Below are positions 7,693 to 16,692 of a DNA stretch of 64,000 nt, piece after piece. Each line of letters begins with the position of its first letter. Within the stretch, counting starts at the first letter, position 1. This stretch comes from Paenibacillus sp. GSMTC-2017 (GTDB taxonomy: Bacteria > Bacillota > Bacilli > Paenibacillales > Paenibacillaceae): NCBI RefSeq assembly GCF_016019935.1, contig NZ_JAECMT010000004.1:434833-498832 (forward strand), in the 5' to 3' direction. The translations under genes and the position numbers were made by a program. Under the pieces are notes generated by a model, which had not been told where the DNA came from, did no database searches, and saw only the letters and a program-made list of their open reading frames with translations.

Positions 7693-8982
7693 ATGTTGAG
7701 CAAAAAGAGAGCTGTAACGTTAGGATTCCAACATGTGCTAGCTATGTATGCTGGTGCTGTCATTGTTCCTCTCATCATTGGGGGAGCACTTGGGCTGAAT
7801 GAGACGCAGATGGCTTATTTGATAGCAGCTGACTTATTCACTTGCGGTATTGCAACAATGTTGCAAGTATGGGGTGGCAAATATTTCGGAAGCAAGCTGC
7901 CGGTCGTGCTAGGCTGTACATTCACAGCGGTGGGTCCGATTATCGCAATAGGGCTGTCGTCTAATATGGCAACAGTATACGGCGCCATTATTATATCCGG
8001 TATATTCGTTATTCTAGCTGCACCTCTCTATGGAAAAATTCTTAGGTTTTTCCCAACAATCGTAACAGGCTCAGTCGTAACCATCATTGGCTTATCACTT
8101 ATTCCTGTCGCGATGAACAACGTTGCAGGTGGACAAGGCTCGCCAGATTTCGGAGCTCCAAGCAATCTGTTGCTGGCGCTGCTTACATTGGTCATTATTT
8201 TAGTAGTAAACCGGTTTACAAAAGGATTCCTCCGTGCCATATCCGTTCTTGTCGGCCTTGTGGTAGGTACAGTTGTGGCCTATTTCATCGGTATTGTAGA
8301 CTTTTCGGCAGTTGCTAAAGCTTCTTGGTTTAGTGTGGCACAGCCCTTTTACTTCGGTACACCGCAGATTAGTTTGACGGCAATCATAACGATGATTCTT
8401 GTTAATATTGTAAGTATGGTAGAGTCGACAGGTGTATACTTCGCAGTTGGTAAAGCGACCGACCAGAAGGTAGAACAAAAGCAGATTGTGAACGGCCTTC
8501 GTGCGGAAGGAGCAGCTATTACACTTGGTGGTATTTTTAATGCATTCCCGTACACTGCTTTCTCGCAAAATGTTGGACTGATTACGCTGACGAAAGTGAA
8601 GTCTCGCGACGTTATATTCGCCGCTGGCGGTATTATGGTCATACTTGGACTATTGCCCAAGCTTGCGGCCATTACGACAGTGATTCCTAGTGCAGTGCTT
8701 GGCGGTGCGATGATTGTGATGTTCGGTTCCGTTGCGGTTTCTGGCATGACGATTTTATCCGAAGTTGATCTACGTAAGGAGCGTAATCTTCTTATCGTTG
8801 CAAGCAGTATCGCGATCGGTTTGGGATCGGCTACTGTGCCGCATATGTTCAACGAATTGCCCGAGTTCGCTAAGATGATGTTGCAGAACGGTATCGTTAC
8901 GGGCTCTCTTACAGCGATTTTGCTAAATGTGTTGTTGTCGGAGAAAAAGGTAGTTGCAGAGCCTATTCAGAGGGCGGCATAA
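7693..8982 (+). CDS. pbuX: Xanthine/uracil-type purine permease
   Basis: A 429-residue NCS2-family proton symporter for xanthine, with about 12 to 14 membrane segments. Family features seen are the GFQHVLAMYAGAVIVPL start, the VVLGCTFTAVGP segment and the NAFPYTAFSQNVGLI motif. An ATG at 7693 is chosen with AAGGAG at 7674-7679 (a rather long spacing of 13 bp); an in-frame start at 7663 would overlap xpt by 26 bp. It is co-transcribed with xpt under the guanine riboswitch. Confidence 0.94.
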   Translation: MLSKKRAVTLGFQHVLAMYAGAVIVPLIIGGALGLNETQMAYLIAADLFTCGIATMLQVWGGKYFGSKLPVVLGCTFTAVGPIIAIGLSSNMATVYGAIIISGIFVILAAPLYGKILRFFPTIVTGSVVTIIGLSLIPVAMNNVAGGQGSPDFGAPSNLLLALLTLVIILVVNRFTKGFLRAISVLVGLVVGTVVAYFIGIVDFSAVAKASWFSVAQPFYFGTPQISLTAIITMILVNIVSMVESTGVYFAVGKATDQKVEQKQIVNGLRAEGAAITLGGIFNAFPYTAFSQNVGLITLTKVKSRDVIFAAGGIMVILGLLPKLAAITTVIPSAVLGGAMIVMFGSVAVSGMTILSEVDLRKERNLLIVASSIAIGLGSATVPHMFNELPEFAKMMLQNGIVTGSLTAILLNVLLSEKKVVAEPIQRAA

Positions 8983-9027
8983 AATATCATTTAGAATACG
9001 GCGTAAGACAATGTAATAATGTAGATC

Positions 9028-9055
9028 AGAGACACCTTTGCGGGTGTCTTTTTTT
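9028..9055 (+). terminator. Terminator of xpt-pbuX
   Basis: AGACACC, a 5-nt loop and GGGTGTCT, followed by seven T. Confidence 0.9.
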
Positions 9056-9152
9056 GTGGTGATCATACGCTATTTCCTTTACTGATCAGACAATTCAATT
9101 TGTATGATTTTCATTGCTACATTGTATTTGAAGCTCACGAATCGTTACATTT

Positions 9153-9186
9153 GAACACTGACATACAGCTGTCAGGTATGGTGTTC
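9153..9186. promoter_or_regulatory. Nested inverted repeat ahead of the DHA2 efflux gene
   Basis: Outer arms GAACAC and GTGTTC enclose an inner dyad, CTGACA and TGTCAG. It lies about 50 bp before the efflux gene start, so it is a candidate operator for an unlinked repressor. No regulator gene sits next to it. Confidence 0.4.
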
Positions 9187-9234
9187 TAAACTACACGTAG
9201 TGGTTCAAATACAGAAATGAGAGGTAGAGTGTAC

Positions 9235-10767
9235 ATGACATTATCTAAAGGGAAATCGGGTTGGGTAGTAGCGGGGTTGCTGCTATCGATTCTTATGGCT
9301 TCTATGGACAACACTATTGTAGCTACTGCAATGGGAACGATCGTTGGGGAGCTTGGCGGATTAAATCAATTTGTTTGGGTAACTTCAGCCTATATGGTTG
9401 CAGAGATGGCTGGTATGCCGATCTTCGGGAAGTTGTCTGATATGTATGGTCGCAAAAGATTTTTTGTGTTCGGGATCATCGTGTTTATGATCGGTTCTGC
9501 CTTATGCGGAACAGCTAGCTCAATAATAGAATTAAGCATCTTCCGTGCTATTCAAGGAATTGGTGCAGGGGCATTGGTACCAATTACGTTTACCATTCTT
9601 CTGGATGCTGTTTCACCAGAAAATCGCGGTAAACTTATGGGCTTATTCGGGGCAGTATTCGGATTGTCTAGCATATTCGGCCCACTTCTCGGAGCATTTA
9701 TTACTGACACGATTAGCTGGGAATGGATCTTCTATATTAATATGCCAATCGGCATTGTTGCACTTTTCCTCGTAGCAAAAGGTTACAAAGAATCTCCTAC
9801 TCATGCCAAACAAAAAATTGATTGGCTTGGTGCTAGTACATTAGTTGGCGCAGTTATTAGTTTGCTCTTCGCACTTGAGCTTGGCGGAAAGGTATATGCT
9901 TGGGATTCCTGGCAGATTATCGGGATGTTAACAGGATTTGTTGGTCTCGGAATACTATTTGTAATCGCAGAGAAGCGGGCAATAGAACCAATCATTTCAT
10001 TCGCTATGTTCAAAATTCGATTGTTCGCAGCCAGCACAATGATTGCCGTTCTTAGCGGTGCAGCTTTTATAGCGGCGTCGGTATATTTACCGATCTTTAT
10101 TCAAGGGGTATTGGGCGGAACAGCTACAAATTCAGGGTTAATGTTATTGCCGATGATGGTTGGAACAGTAGTGACCGCTACTTTAGGCGGGGTTGTAATG
10201 ACTAAATTATCGTATCGTACGATTATGTTCTCCACACTATTTTTACTTGTCGCTGGTCTAGGACTGCTCACGACAATTACAGCTGATACTTCTCGACTCG
10301 TTATTACAATTTATATGGTTATTGTTGGCCTTGGAATAGGCGCTTCTTTCTCAGTACTTACGAATTCTGCTATTCATAGTATCCCGACGGCTAATCGGGG
10401 AGCAGCAACAGCAACGCTTAATTTTCTTCGTTCTTTTGGTATGATGCTTGGTATTACGATATTTGGCATCCTGCAGAGTCATTTGATGACGCGGAAGCTG
10501 ACGGAAACGTTCCAAGGTGGAGAAACAGTAGCGTTGCCGCAAGGTATCGACTTGAAGGACCCGTATGTATTGATGGATGCTTCAATAAGGGAATCGATAC
10601 CGGAAGGTATTCTGGGTCGACTGTTGTCAGGAGTATCGTTATCGATAACAGAAGTGTTTCTATGGAGCCTCATTCCAGCAGTATTAGCTCTCCTAGTGGC
10701 TTGCATCATGGGGAGAGAGAAGTACGATACGAAAGCAGAGATGGAAGCATACGGATCAGCTCATTAA
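9235..10767 (+). CDS. DHA2-family MFS drug efflux transporter (14 TM)
   Basis: A 510-residue proton-coupled exporter of the EmrB/QacA type. Motif A is visible as GKLSDMYGRKRFFVFG, motif D1 as the LDNTIV-like SMDNTIVATAM near the N-terminus, and motif C as GLSSIFGPLLGAFI. Length and hydrophobic pattern fit 14 membrane helices. The start at 9235 is chosen because GAGAGGT at 9219-9225 precedes it; an ATG at 9217 has no ribosome site. It stands alone, with an inverted repeat upstream and a strong terminator downstream. The exported compounds are unknown. Confidence 0.92.
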   Translation: MTLSKGKSGWVVAGLLLSILMASMDNTIVATAMGTIVGELGGLNQFVWVTSAYMVAEMAGMPIFGKLSDMYGRKRFFVFGIIVFMIGSALCGTASSIIELSIFRAIQGIGAGALVPITFTILLDAVSPENRGKLMGLFGAVFGLSSIFGPLLGAFITDTISWEWIFYINMPIGIVALFLVAKGYKESPTHAKQKIDWLGASTLVGAVISLLFALELGGKVYAWDSWQIIGMLTGFVGLGILFVIAEKRAIEPIISFAMFKIRLFAASTMIAVLSGAAFIAASVYLPIFIQGVLGGTATNSGLMLLPMMVGTVVTATLGGVVMTKLSYRTIMFSTLFLLVAGLGLLTTITADTSRLVITIYMVIVGLGIGASFSVLTNSAIHSIPTANRGAATATLNFLRSFGMMLGITIFGILQSHLMTRKLTETFQGGETVALPQGIDLKDPYVLMDASIRESIPEGILGRLLSGVSLSITEVFLWSLIPAVLALLVACIMGREKYDTKAEMEAYGSAH

Positions 10768-10814
10768 TTTTGATTGTTGGTTTAATTAAGAACAAAACTC
10801 CCTTGTGTTGCTCC

Positions 10815-10856
10815 GGGGGCTCTAACCCAAGAAAATCGGGTTAGAGCCCCCCTTTT
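10815..10856 (+). terminator. Terminator of the DHA2 efflux gene
   Basis: GGGGGCTCTAACCC and GGGTTAGAGCCCCC around a 9-nt loop, then four T. The inner 21 nt (10823-10843) recur with one change at 60067-60087. Confidence 0.9.
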
Positions 10857-11120
10857 AACTTTATAGCTGTCATCCCCGAATGAGATTTTTTACAGGTCAC
10901 CTAAAAGTGCCTACTTGTTTACTTATATGGATTTTTTTATAATTACAGCAAGTCGACGACTATATACCATTTTGTGGGAGGTGATACAATTTTGTTTCCT
11001 ATATATAAGGGAAATCAAGAAAACTGACGTTTTTTTATCTGATGAACTAATCGAATCAACAACTCTGGCTTAATACTTGTTGCAAGTCAAATAAAAATAA
11101 TTTTTATTATTGGAGGTATT
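10857..11120. other. AT-rich intergenic leader before the secreted-protein pair
   Basis: This 260-bp stretch between the efflux terminator and the next gene is AT-rich. Apart from the strong ribosome site and mini-ORF at 10976-11027 I see no clear promoter or other feature in it. Confidence 0.5.
10992..11027 (+). CDS. Possible 11-codon leader peptide
   Basis: An unusually strong ribosome site (GTGGGAGGTGAT at 10973-10984) is followed at a suitable distance by TTG and an open frame of 11 codons (MFPIYKGNQEN) ending in TGA. It could be a leader peptide or the remnant of a lost gene. Evidence is the ribosome site alone. Confidence 0.2.
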   Translation: MFPIYKGNQEN

Positions 11121-12308
11121 ATGAAAAAGATCAAATATATATTTATGACGTTAGCGCTTGCTACTCTGTTGCTTCCTAGTGGATCTTTTGCGGCTTCGCC
11201 AATCGGCACTTCCCTTCCACAGCCAACTGGCGCTACTAAATTAGTAACAACAGCAGACGGATTAAACAGTGTATCATTTCAACAAACAGGTACTCCTGTA
11301 TTTGCTTCAAACGCACCAGAAACAATATGGAATGGACCACGCTCAGCTGATGGTAAAGTTATGAATCAAGTTAATAAAACGTTATATCGCGATAATATGA
11401 CGGGTAACTTTAGGTTTTGGTCAGTTCATTCAAACATGACGAATTCTAGCGTAAACTTTTATATGCATGTCAAAAATCCTTCAGCAACAAGCGCAGTTAA
11501 GCTCTATATTAAGAGAAAAGGATATGCTGTTAGTCATGCTGCAGCAGCTGCGGCAACTGCAACTCAACAATTTATGAGTCAAGATGGTGTAAACGCAGGA
11601 ACTCTACTTGCCACTATTCCTGCTGGTGGAACATATGTATATCAATACGCTTCTTCTGTCGCACATGAACGGACAATGGACTTCGTGGCAGATTTCAGGG
11701 CTGTAAGTGTAGCTACAGACGGAGATGCTATGGTTGTAATATCGAATATAGTAACAAATAACGGTACAACAAATATAGAAAATATAGCGATTCAAAATGT
11801 TGTTGAAACTAATCATGGCTATAAAAATTCAAATGATGATTATCGCGGAGTTCTACAATATTCTGGAAGAGTTGTAAATCTAAAAATCAATTTAACTCCT
11901 AGTAATTATAAGAAGTTTATAAAAATTGCAGACGGTAAACCAGAGGCTTATTTGAACGAACAAGAACCTTTAAAGACAAGGTGGACTGTCGGGGGAACCC
12001 CACTAACCGCGCCAACGGTAGTTGCTTATAATGGTAAAGAGAGAGGCGCATATTGGCTCACAGATCTCACTTATAACATTAATATTACTAATTCCTCAGG
12101 GTATTCAACGGTATCCACCTACTATGGAGCGGCACCTAATTTGAAACCAGCAGGATTTATAAATTATAAAATAGGTTCATTAACACAATATAAATATGAA
12201 TCAGGTCAAGCAATCGTAATCAATAATAATTTGAACTACACACTGAAAACGGTAGTCCAACCTTCTCTTACTTTACCGTTAGGACTTTATTTTGTAGCAA
12301 CTAATTAG
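11121..12308 (+). CDS. Unrecognised secreted protein, 395 aa
   Basis: Begins with a clear Sec signal peptide (MKKIKYIFMTLALATLLLPS, cleavage expected after SFAA) behind a good GGAGG site. The mature part is rich in Thr, Ser, Asn and Ala and looks like a beta-rich secreted protein, with an alanine run (SHAAAAAATATQ) near residue 140. No cysteine pattern, catalytic motif, LPXTG or SLH signal was found, so it is probably free in the medium. The gene is more AT-rich than its neighbours and lies 73 bp ahead of a second small secreted protein, likely co-transcribed. I do not recognise the family and give no function. Confidence 0.7.
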   Translation: MKKIKYIFMTLALATLLLPSGSFAASPIGTSLPQPTGATKLVTTADGLNSVSFQQTGTPVFASNAPETIWNGPRSADGKVMNQVNKTLYRDNMTGNFRFWSVHSNMTNSSVNFYMHVKNPSATSAVKLYIKRKGYAVSHAAAAAATATQQFMSQDGVNAGTLLATIPAGGTYVYQYASSVAHERTMDFVADFRAVSVATDGDAMVVISNIVTNNGTTNIENIAIQNVVETNHGYKNSNDDYRGVLQYSGRVVNLKINLTPSNYKKFIKIADGKPEAYLNEQEPLKTRWTVGGTPLTAPTVVAYNGKERGAYWLTDLTYNINITNSSGYSTVSTYYGAAPNLKPAGFINYKIGSLTQYKYESGQAIVINNNLNYTLKTVVQPSLTLPLGLYFVATN

Positions 12309-12380
12309 TAAGACAAAGCCATTAAACCGATAGAATAAAACCTTAGCAGTTAATTCAAATTTTGAGAGAGAGGTTTCAAA

Positions 12381-12734
12381 ATGAAAAAAAATTATTTTTC
12401 GTTTACTAAAGGAATTCTAATTTCTGCAGCACTTTCACTTTCTCTAAGTGCAACTGTTGTATCTGCTTCCGGTACTAATGAACCAGAACCTTTACAAGGC
12501 ATCTTGAGCAATGTCCAAGTTGTTGAAACGAAAAGTAATATTATATTGGCTGGCCCGACACAGAGACAGCAAACTGTAACAAAAGATATTGCAAAGAATG
12601 CTGATATTCCTGGTACAATTACTTATAGTGACAACAATGGCTGGTATGGCACATTATCACGAGACGGAATAGAAGACAAAGGCACATACTTTCGAGTTAC
12701 TTACAAAGGCACTGTATATAAAGACTCTAATTAA
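12381..12734 (+). CDS. Small secreted protein, 117 aa, unknown
   Basis: A signal peptide runs to about residue 30 (LSATVVSAS), after a good AGAGAGG site. The mature protein is about 87 residues and ends in a segment with regularly placed aromatic residues (TITYSDNNGWYGTLSRDG, then YFRVTYKGTVYKDSN), which suggests a small beta-sheet domain. It follows the 395-residue secreted protein by 73 bp and shares its AT-rich composition, so they probably form one unit acquired together. The family is not recognised. Confidence 0.65.
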   Translation: MKKNYFSFTKGILISAALSLSLSATVVSASGTNEPEPLQGILSNVQVVETKSNIILAGPTQRQQTVTKDIAKNADIPGTITYSDNNGWYGTLSRDGIEDKGTYFRVTYKGTVYKDSN

Positions 12735-12791
12735 AAATTAGCTAATAGTTAATTCAGGTGTTTTTAATCTATTTGTTAACTTTAAATGAAG

Positions 12792-12829
12792 CCAGCCCTC
12801 ACTGTGTGAAGAGATAGGGGCTGGTTTTT
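12792..12829 (+). terminator. Terminator of the secreted-protein pair
   Basis: CCAGCCC(T) and AGGGGCTGG arms around an 18-nt or so loop, followed by TTTTT. Confidence 0.75.
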
Positions 12830-12937
12830 GTCTTTTTCTTTTTACTTGCATTCGCCCCATGAAATGTATAATCATGATGATAGTTATAATAGAATATGAT
12901 AAAATGATGACAAACTATCAGAAGAGGTGATTTTTGC

Positions 12938-13684
12938 GTGTTGTTTGGACGCAGTGGTAACCCAACCTTAAAGGACGATACGTTCCAAGGTTCAGGGCAT
13001 TATTCTACAGGTGAACGTATGACGATTGAAGGTACAGTGAACAAAACGTTCATTATGCTTGCAATTTTGCTAGGCGCAGCAGTTGTAACCTGGTCGATGC
13101 ACATGAAAGGCGATGCTAATACACTCGGCTTCATGATTGGCGGCGCAATAGCTGGTATTGTATTAGCACTTATTATTAGTTTCGTTCCGAAGACAGCTCC
13201 ATTCCTAGTTCCAATCTATGCAGCATGTGAAGGATTATTTCTTGGTGCATTGTCAGCTAGATACGAAACGAAATTTGATGGTATTACGTTGCAAGCGGCA
13301 TTACTTACAATGTGCGTATTTCTAGCACTGCTTGTAGCTTATAAATTCCGTCTAATTCAAGCAACTAGAAACTTTAGACTTGGTGTATTTGCTGCAACAG
13401 CAGGTATTGCACTTATGTATCTGGCAAGCTTCGGACTAGGATTCTTTGGTATTACAGTTCCTTTCTTGCATGAAAGCAACTGGATCGGCATTGGAATCTC
13501 ACTTGTAATTGTTGTAGTTGCTGCACTAAATCTAGTGATGGACTTCGACTTTATCGAGCAAGGTGCTGAGCATGGCGCTCCGAAATACATGGAGTGGTAC
13601 GGTGCATTTGGTCTTATGGTTACATTAGTGTGGCTGTACATTGAAATGCTTCGTCTTCTTTCCAAAATTGCAAGCCGCGACTAA
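12938..13684 (+). CDS. Bax inhibitor-1/YccA-like membrane protein
   Basis: A 248-residue protein with seven predicted membrane helices and the Bax1-I family features: TIEGTVNKTFIML at the first helix, a VPIYAACEGLFLGALS segment, LNLVMDFDFIEQGAEHGAPKYMEWYGAFGLMVTLVWLYIE at the end (the Asp/Glu-rich loop and WYGAFGL are typical). The start is GTG, set by AGAGGTGA at 12923-12930. It is a single gene with its own terminator. The bacterial role of this branch is not established; a proton- or calcium-leak function is known only for the related YetJ. Confidence 0.88.
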   Translation: MLFGRSGNPTLKDDTFQGSGHYSTGERMTIEGTVNKTFIMLAILLGAAVVTWSMHMKGDANTLGFMIGGAIAGIVLALIISFVPKTAPFLVPIYAACEGLFLGALSARYETKFDGITLQAALLTMCVFLALLVAYKFRLIQATRNFRLGVFAATAGIALMYLASFGLGFFGITVPFLHESNWIGIGISLVIVVVAALNLVMDFDFIEQGAEHGAPKYMEWYGAFGLMVTLVWLYIEMLRLLSKIASRD

Positions 13685-13730
13685 TAAATGTAACAACGTG
13701 GTTAATAGAAAATCAATGTAATCCTTATTT

Positions 13731-13768
13731 GAGAGTATCTGGGCGAAGTCTAGATACTCTCTTTTTTT
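13731..13768 (+). terminator. Terminator of the Bax1-I-like gene
   Basis: GAGAGTATCT and AGATACTCTC arms, then seven T. Confidence 0.88.
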
Positions 13769-13794
13769 ACCATAAAATAATTTAACAGTACCTA

Positions 13795-13836
13795 TTGATA
13801 ATAATAATCATTGTCTATATAATGAGAATCGATATC
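13795..13836 (+). promoter_or_regulatory. Fur-regulated promoter of the haem operon
   Basis: TTGATA (13795-13800), a 17-bp spacer and TATAAT (13818-13823) form a near-consensus promoter. GATAATAATAATCATTGTC (13797-13815) matches the 19-bp Fur box at 16 of 19 positions, and a second weaker copy (13818-13836, 14 of 19) overlaps the -10. Iron-bound Fur would block RNA polymerase here. Confidence 0.85.
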
Positions 13837-13869
13837 ACTAATAGGTACGTACACATAGGGGGAAACAAC

Positions 13870-14862
13870 ATGAAGGCAGCAGCATTAAAAACAGGAATCG
13901 TCGCACTTATGCTTGCATTAACAGTAGCATGCGGTAACAATACAGCAACAAACGGAGGAACAGCTTCACCTGAACCTACGAAAGAAACAACTGAGAACAA
14001 TGTTGCAAAAGAAGCAACACTAGCTAGCGTAGTAGATGAGAAGCAAGTAGAAGAGTTACTTAAACAATTCGAAAATAAAACACCTTCCAAAGCGATAACG
14101 ATGTCAGTTTCACTTACAGAGCTATTCGATGCGCTAGGTGTTGCTCCAGCAGGTGTTCCAACGACAAAAAGCACATTGCCAGCATCTTTCGATGCGATTC
14201 CTCGTGTAGGATCAACACATCAGCCTGATATTGAAGCAATTGCAGGTTTGCAGCCAGATGTAATTATTGGACCAGCGTCCATCAAAGATAACTTGGAAAA
14301 ACAATTTACAGCAGCTAATCTACCAACAGCATACCTACCGTCCGATTCATTGGACGAACTGAAATTGTCTACTGCAGTTCTTGGACGTTTGCTAGGCAAA
14401 GAGAAAGAAGCAGTTGCTGTAATCGAGAAATTTAATGCAGATGAAAAAGCAGCTATTGAATCTGTAAAAGGCAAAACAGCTCCTAGCGTAATGGTACTAT
14501 TCGGATCTGCTGAGTCCTTAATGTTTATGAACGAAAACACGTTTGTTGGCAGCTTGGTGAAAAATCTAGGTGGTGTCAATGTTGCGTCCGACGTTCTTAA
14601 ACTAACTGAAACATACACACCACTAGACATGGAAAGTGTAGTTGAAGCTAACCCTGATATTATTCTATTAGTTGCTCATGGTGATCCAGCTGCAGTAGCT
14701 AAACAATTTGAAGCAGATGTTAAAAAGAACGGTGCTTGGGATAAACTAAACGCATTCAAAAACGGCAAACTACAAGCACTAGACTACGGCATTTTCGGAA
14801 TCGCGTCCTTGCCAAAAGCAACTTCCGCGTACACTGAGCTATCTGGAATCATGTATAAATAA
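13870..14862 (+). CDS. IsdE-like haem-binding lipoprotein
   Basis: A 330-residue ABC substrate-binding lipoprotein with lipobox LTVA-Cys21. Its layout follows Staphylococcus aureus IsdE: a VSLTELFDALGV start, a TLPASFDAIPRVG segment, QPDVIIGPASIKD, and a C-terminal VAHGDPAAV. IsdE holds haem with Met78 and His229. Here the His is kept (His270), but the Met position is occupied by His117 (VGSTHQPDIE), so bis-His ligation is predicted. The start at 13870 is set by a GGGGGAAA site. The gene overlaps the permease gene by 1 bp and follows Fur boxes. Haem is inferred from the IsdE resemblance and the HugZ-like gene downstream; a siderophore is the alternative. Confidence 0.85.
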   Translation: MKAAALKTGIVALMLALTVACGNNTATNGGTASPEPTKETTENNVAKEATLASVVDEKQVEELLKQFENKTPSKAITMSVSLTELFDALGVAPAGVPTTKSTLPASFDAIPRVGSTHQPDIEAIAGLQPDVIIGPASIKDNLEKQFTAANLPTAYLPSDSLDELKLSTAVLGRLLGKEKEAVAVIEKFNADEKAAIESVKGKTAPSVMVLFGSAESLMFMNENTFVGSLVKNLGGVNVASDVLKLTETYTPLDMESVVEANPDIILLVAHGDPAAVAKQFEADVKKNGAWDKLNAFKNGKLQALDYGIFGIASLPKATSAYTELSGIMYK

Positions 14863-15875
14863 TGAATAATAGAGTAGAGACTACAGGCGGCAAAGGAAGA
14901 AGCAAAGTCATACTCGCTATAATCGTTGCCGCTATTCTCGCTCTGTCTGCTTTAATCGCGATCGGTATCGGAAGTGTTCGTTTCATGCCAACAGAAACAT
15001 TCATGACGATTATCGGACAGGGGAGTGAGAGAGCGACGACGATTCTATGGGATATTCGTATTCCACGAGTACTGCTCGCGCTCATTATCGGAGCAAACCT
15101 CGCTGCATCTGGAGCATTGCTTCAAGCAGTGATGCAGAACCCGCTCGCTGATCCGGGCTTGACTGGTGTATCGAGCGGCGCGGCAGTCGCGGTATTGTTT
15201 ATTATGTTGGTTATGCCAGGTTATTCTTCATTCATCCCGCTTGCAGCAATTGTTGGAGGCGGGCTTGCAGCAGCTATGGTGTTTGCGATGGCGTGGAAAA
15301 AGGTTGGAGGTTTCACGCCAATCCGCATTATTTTGTCCGGTGTGGCGATTAATGCCGTGTTTGGTGGAATCATCGGACTATTGTCTATTTTATACAGTGA
15401 TCAATTGCCTTCAGCGCTTCAATGGTTAAACGGCAGTCTGAACGGTAAAGGAATGGATGCGGTATATACGATTCTTCCGTACTCCATCGTTGGTTGGATC
15501 GCTGCGATTCTGTGTATTCGCAAAGCGAATATATTACGACTAGGCGAACAAAATGCCCATAACCTGGGGCAAAATTTAAATCAAGTTCGTTTTCTGCTAT
15601 CATTAGTTGCTGTTTATATGGCAGCTATTTCAGTTTCAACAGTAGGCCTAGTTGGCTTTGTCGGATTGGTAGTACCGCATATTGCCCGTATGCTTATCGG
15701 ATCAAACTACAAATATAGTTTGCCTCTCGGACTATTGCTTGGTGCTCTTATTTTATTAGTTGCTGATACGGCTGGGCGTACATTATTTAGTCCGCTTCAA
15801 ATTCCGTCTGGCATTGTAATGGCAATGATCGGCGGACCGTATTTCTTGTACCTGATGCGAAAGGGAGGGGCTTAA
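14862..15875 (+). CDS. FecCD-type haem/siderophore ABC permease
   Basis: A 337-residue permease with about ten membrane helices, the type that works as a homodimer with one binding protein. Family motifs seen are RIPRVLLALIIGANLAASG, the GALLQAVMQNPLADPGLTG loop and VGFVGLVVPHIARMLIG. The start codon overlaps the lipoprotein stop (TAATG), so translation is coupled. Next gene in the operon is the ATPase, 1 bp away. Confidence 0.92.
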   Translation: MNNRVETTGGKGRSKVILAIIVAAILALSALIAIGIGSVRFMPTETFMTIIGQGSERATTILWDIRIPRVLLALIIGANLAASGALLQAVMQNPLADPGLTGVSSGAAVAVLFIMLVMPGYSSFIPLAAIVGGGLAAAMVFAMAWKKVGGFTPIRIILSGVAINAVFGGIIGLLSILYSDQLPSALQWLNGSLNGKGMDAVYTILPYSIVGWIAAILCIRKANILRLGEQNAHNLGQNLNQVRFLLSLVAVYMAAISVSTVGLVGFVGLVVPHIARMLIGSNYKYSLPLGLLLGALILLVADTAGRTLFSPLQIPSGIVMAMIGGPYFLYLMRKGGA

Positions 15876-15876
15876 C

Positions 15877-16692
15877 TTGTTACAAGTGCAATCCTTACGA
15901 ATCAGCTACGCTGATCGTACGATAGTGAAGGACTTCTCACTGGAAGTAAACGAAGGCGAGATTGTTTCGATCGTCGGCCCGAACGGTTCAGGAAAATCAA
16001 CGATTTTGAAAGCTATGTCAAGATTAATTCCTTGCGAAAGCGGCAAGGTATGTATTGCTAACCAGGAGCTGGGGTCACTGAATGCAAGGCAGCGATCCCA
16101 GCTTATGTGCATGCTTTGCCAATCTAACAGCAGTCCCGCTGATATGACGGTTGAGGAGCTTGTCGGTTATGGCCGTATGCCTCATAAGAAATGGTATGAG
16201 CGATTAACGAATGATGATCGGGAAATTGTAGACTGGGCGCTGCATCATACAAAGATGGAAGAATACAGAGATCGTTTAGTCGTCTCTTTATCCGGTGGAG
16301 AAGCGCAGCGTGCTTGGCTTGCGATGGCGCTCGCACAACGTCCGAAAGTGCTACTACTCGATGAACCAACAACGTTTCTTGATATTGGTCATCAGCTTGA
16401 AGTATTAGAGTTAGTTCGAGAGCTTAACCGCGAGCTTAACCTAACAGTCGTTATGGTGCTACACGATCTTAATCATGCCAGTCTATATAGTGATAAGGTG
16501 TGCGTCATTAAGGATGGCTCCATGCATGTGTATGGGAAGCCGCAAGAAGTATTTACGATGGATCTCATTCGTAATGTCTATGGCGTTGAAACTGAAATTC
16601 AGTATGATGAATATGATCAGGCACCGCGCATTCATATTTTACGGAAAATAAAAGAAGAAAGAAGGGGTAACTTTGAAAGCATTGGATTTTGA
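15877..16692 (+). CDS. Haem/siderophore ABC transporter ATPase
   Basis: A 271-residue ATPase that drives the FecCD-type permease. Walker A is GPNGSGKS at residues 34-41, the signature is LSGGEAQRAWLAMALAQ, and Walker B is LLLDEPTTFLDIGHQ. The start is TTG, with AAGGGAGGGG just before it. The 3' end overlaps the HugZ-like gene by 20 bp, so the two are translated from one message. Confidence 0.92.
   Translation: MLQVQSLRISYADRTIVKDFSLEVNEGEIVSIVGPNGSGKSTILKAMSRLIPCESGKVCIANQELGSLNARQRSQLMCMLCQSNSSPADMTVEELVGYGRMPHKKWYERLTNDDREIVDWALHHTKMEEYRDRLVVSLSGGEAQRAWLAMALAQRPKVLLLDEPTTFLDIGHQLEVLELVRELNRELNLTVVMVLHDLNHASLYSDKVCVIKDGSMHVYGKPQEVFTMDLIRNVYGVETEIQYDEYDQAPRIHILRKIKEERRGNFESIGF

Noticed and set aside
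8200-8852. Minus-strand open frames of 122 and 167 codons within pbuX
   Set aside because: They are shadows of the permease gene with no ribosome site or recognisable product.
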